NCBI GenBank assembly: GCA_026982835.1 | Contig: JALSGI010000907.1 | Location: 1-7,890, forward strand | Length of the DNA: 7,890 bases | Origin: Planctomycetota bacterium | Lineage (GTDB): Bacteria; Planctomycetota; Planctomycetia; Pirellulales; S012-138 | Direction: 5' to 3' | Shown here: piece by piece, positions 6,292 through 7,890 of the stretch | Layout: the number at the start of each line of letters is the position of its first letter | Numbering within the stretch: the stretch's first letter is position 1 | Notes under the pieces: model-generated | What the model was told of the DNA's origin: nothing | The model's database searches: none | Seen by the model: the letters and a program-made list of their open reading frames with translations, nothing else | Program-made: the position numbers and the translations under genes

Positions 6292-6325
6292 CCGGCCAGC
6301 CGCAAGCGTGAGCTTGCGGTTATTC
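6292..6325. repeat. REP-like unit, copy B (intact palindrome)
   Basis: A second copy of the unit at 6165-6198, in the same orientation and 127 bases away. It contains a perfect 8-bp stem, CCGCAAGC (6300-6307) and GCTTGCGG (6312-6319), closing a GTGA loop, then GTTATT. This form is typical of bacterial intergenic REP-type palindromes. No IS200-like transposase is present in the window. Confidence 0.75.
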
Positions 6326-6335
6326 CATCGGCGAG

Positions 6336-6355
6336 CCCCCGGCTTTAGCCGGGGG
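6336..6355. repeat. Perfect GC-rich palindrome
   Basis: CCCCCGGCT (6336-6344) and AGCCGGGGG (6347-6355) form a 9-bp stem with a 2-base TT loop (or 8 bp with a 4-base loop). There is no U-run on either strand. It is 10 bases from copy B and is another element of the mosaic rather than a clear terminator. Confidence 0.7.
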
Positions 6356-6387
6356 AGAGCCAAACAAGCGCTTTTCGTTGCTCTCCT

Positions 6388-6407
6388 CCGCCAGCTGAAG
6401 CTGGCGG
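6388..6407. repeat. Perfect 8-bp palindrome with TGAA loop
   Basis: CCGCCAGC (6388-6395) and GCTGGCGG (6400-6407) close a TGAA loop. The architecture (8-bp stem, 4-base loop, CCGC...GCGG ends) is the same as in copy B, with different inner stem bases that still pair. It lies 47 bases beyond the stop of the metallohydrolase gene and might protect that transcript's 3' end. Confidence 0.65.
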
Positions 6408-6454
6408 CTCACCGGTGTCGCCTACCACCAGCATAATCCGCTCCCCGGCGGGGG

Positions 6455-7890
<1,436 letters not shown>

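Larger units (their letters stand above)
6123..6454. other. Gene-free spacer packed with hairpins and repeated units
   Basis: This 332-base gap separates two minus-strand genes. No coding frame with sensible composition or start was found. It contains the leader and ribosome binding site of the gene at 2652-6122 and at least five short palindromic or repeated elements, listed separately. A shared 11-mer, GCTGGCGGCTC, occurs at 6245-6255 and 6400-6410. No clear promoter for the downstream gene was found, and no hairpin here carries a U-run on the minus strand, so termination after the metallohydrolase gene is uncertain. Confidence 0.6.

Noticed and set aside
6165..6407. CRISPR array
   Set aside because: Only two related 34-base units, 127 bases centre to centre, with unlike elements between them; no regular spacers or cas genes.

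Overview
The window looks like GC-rich chromosomal DNA from a planctomycete (PVC group), possibly a thermophilic Pirellula/Thermogutta-type lineage. The lineage is inferred from gene content. There is a very large secreted protein joining a membrane-bound-dehydrogenase propeller, HEAT repeats and a CxxCH haem domain, which is a PVC hallmark. There is a CehA/McBA-type PHP metallohydrolase of a kind common in these genomes. The spacer DNA is littered with short palindromes. The shortened class III hybrid cluster protein hints at an anaerobic or thermophilic relative, but does not prove it.

Layout from left to right. Positions 1-123 (minus) hold the first 41 codons of a protein with an HxxxCxxC zinc-type motif, running off the left edge. 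Positions 124-413 are a spacer. Positions 414-1703 (minus) are hcp, encoding a hybrid cluster protein with all iron-sulfur ligands present. Positions 1704-1916 are a divergent control region. Positions 1917-2519 (plus) encode a single-domain protoglobin, followed by a probable intrinsic terminator. Positions 2652-6122 (minus) encode the 1156-residue haem-binding dehydrogenase-like protein, convergent with the protoglobin gene. Positions 6123-6454 are a gene-free spacer packed with hairpins and repeated units. Positions 6455-7890 (minus) are the C-terminal 477 residues of a PHP-type metallohydrolase that runs off the right edge.

The most interesting part is the hcp/protoglobin pair. Both families handle nitric oxide or other reactive nitrogen species. 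The genes are divergent, and their two predicted sigma70-type promoters are exact mirror images around a shared imperfect dyad at 1806-1837, centred on 1821.5. This arrangement suggests co-regulation by one dimeric regulator and a compact nitrosative-stress module without the usual Hcp reductase (Hcr) beside it. The two large minus-strand genes on the right appear to serve a separate role in secreted or envelope-associated breakdown of organic substrates. No rRNA, tRNA, CRISPR array or transposase gene was seen.
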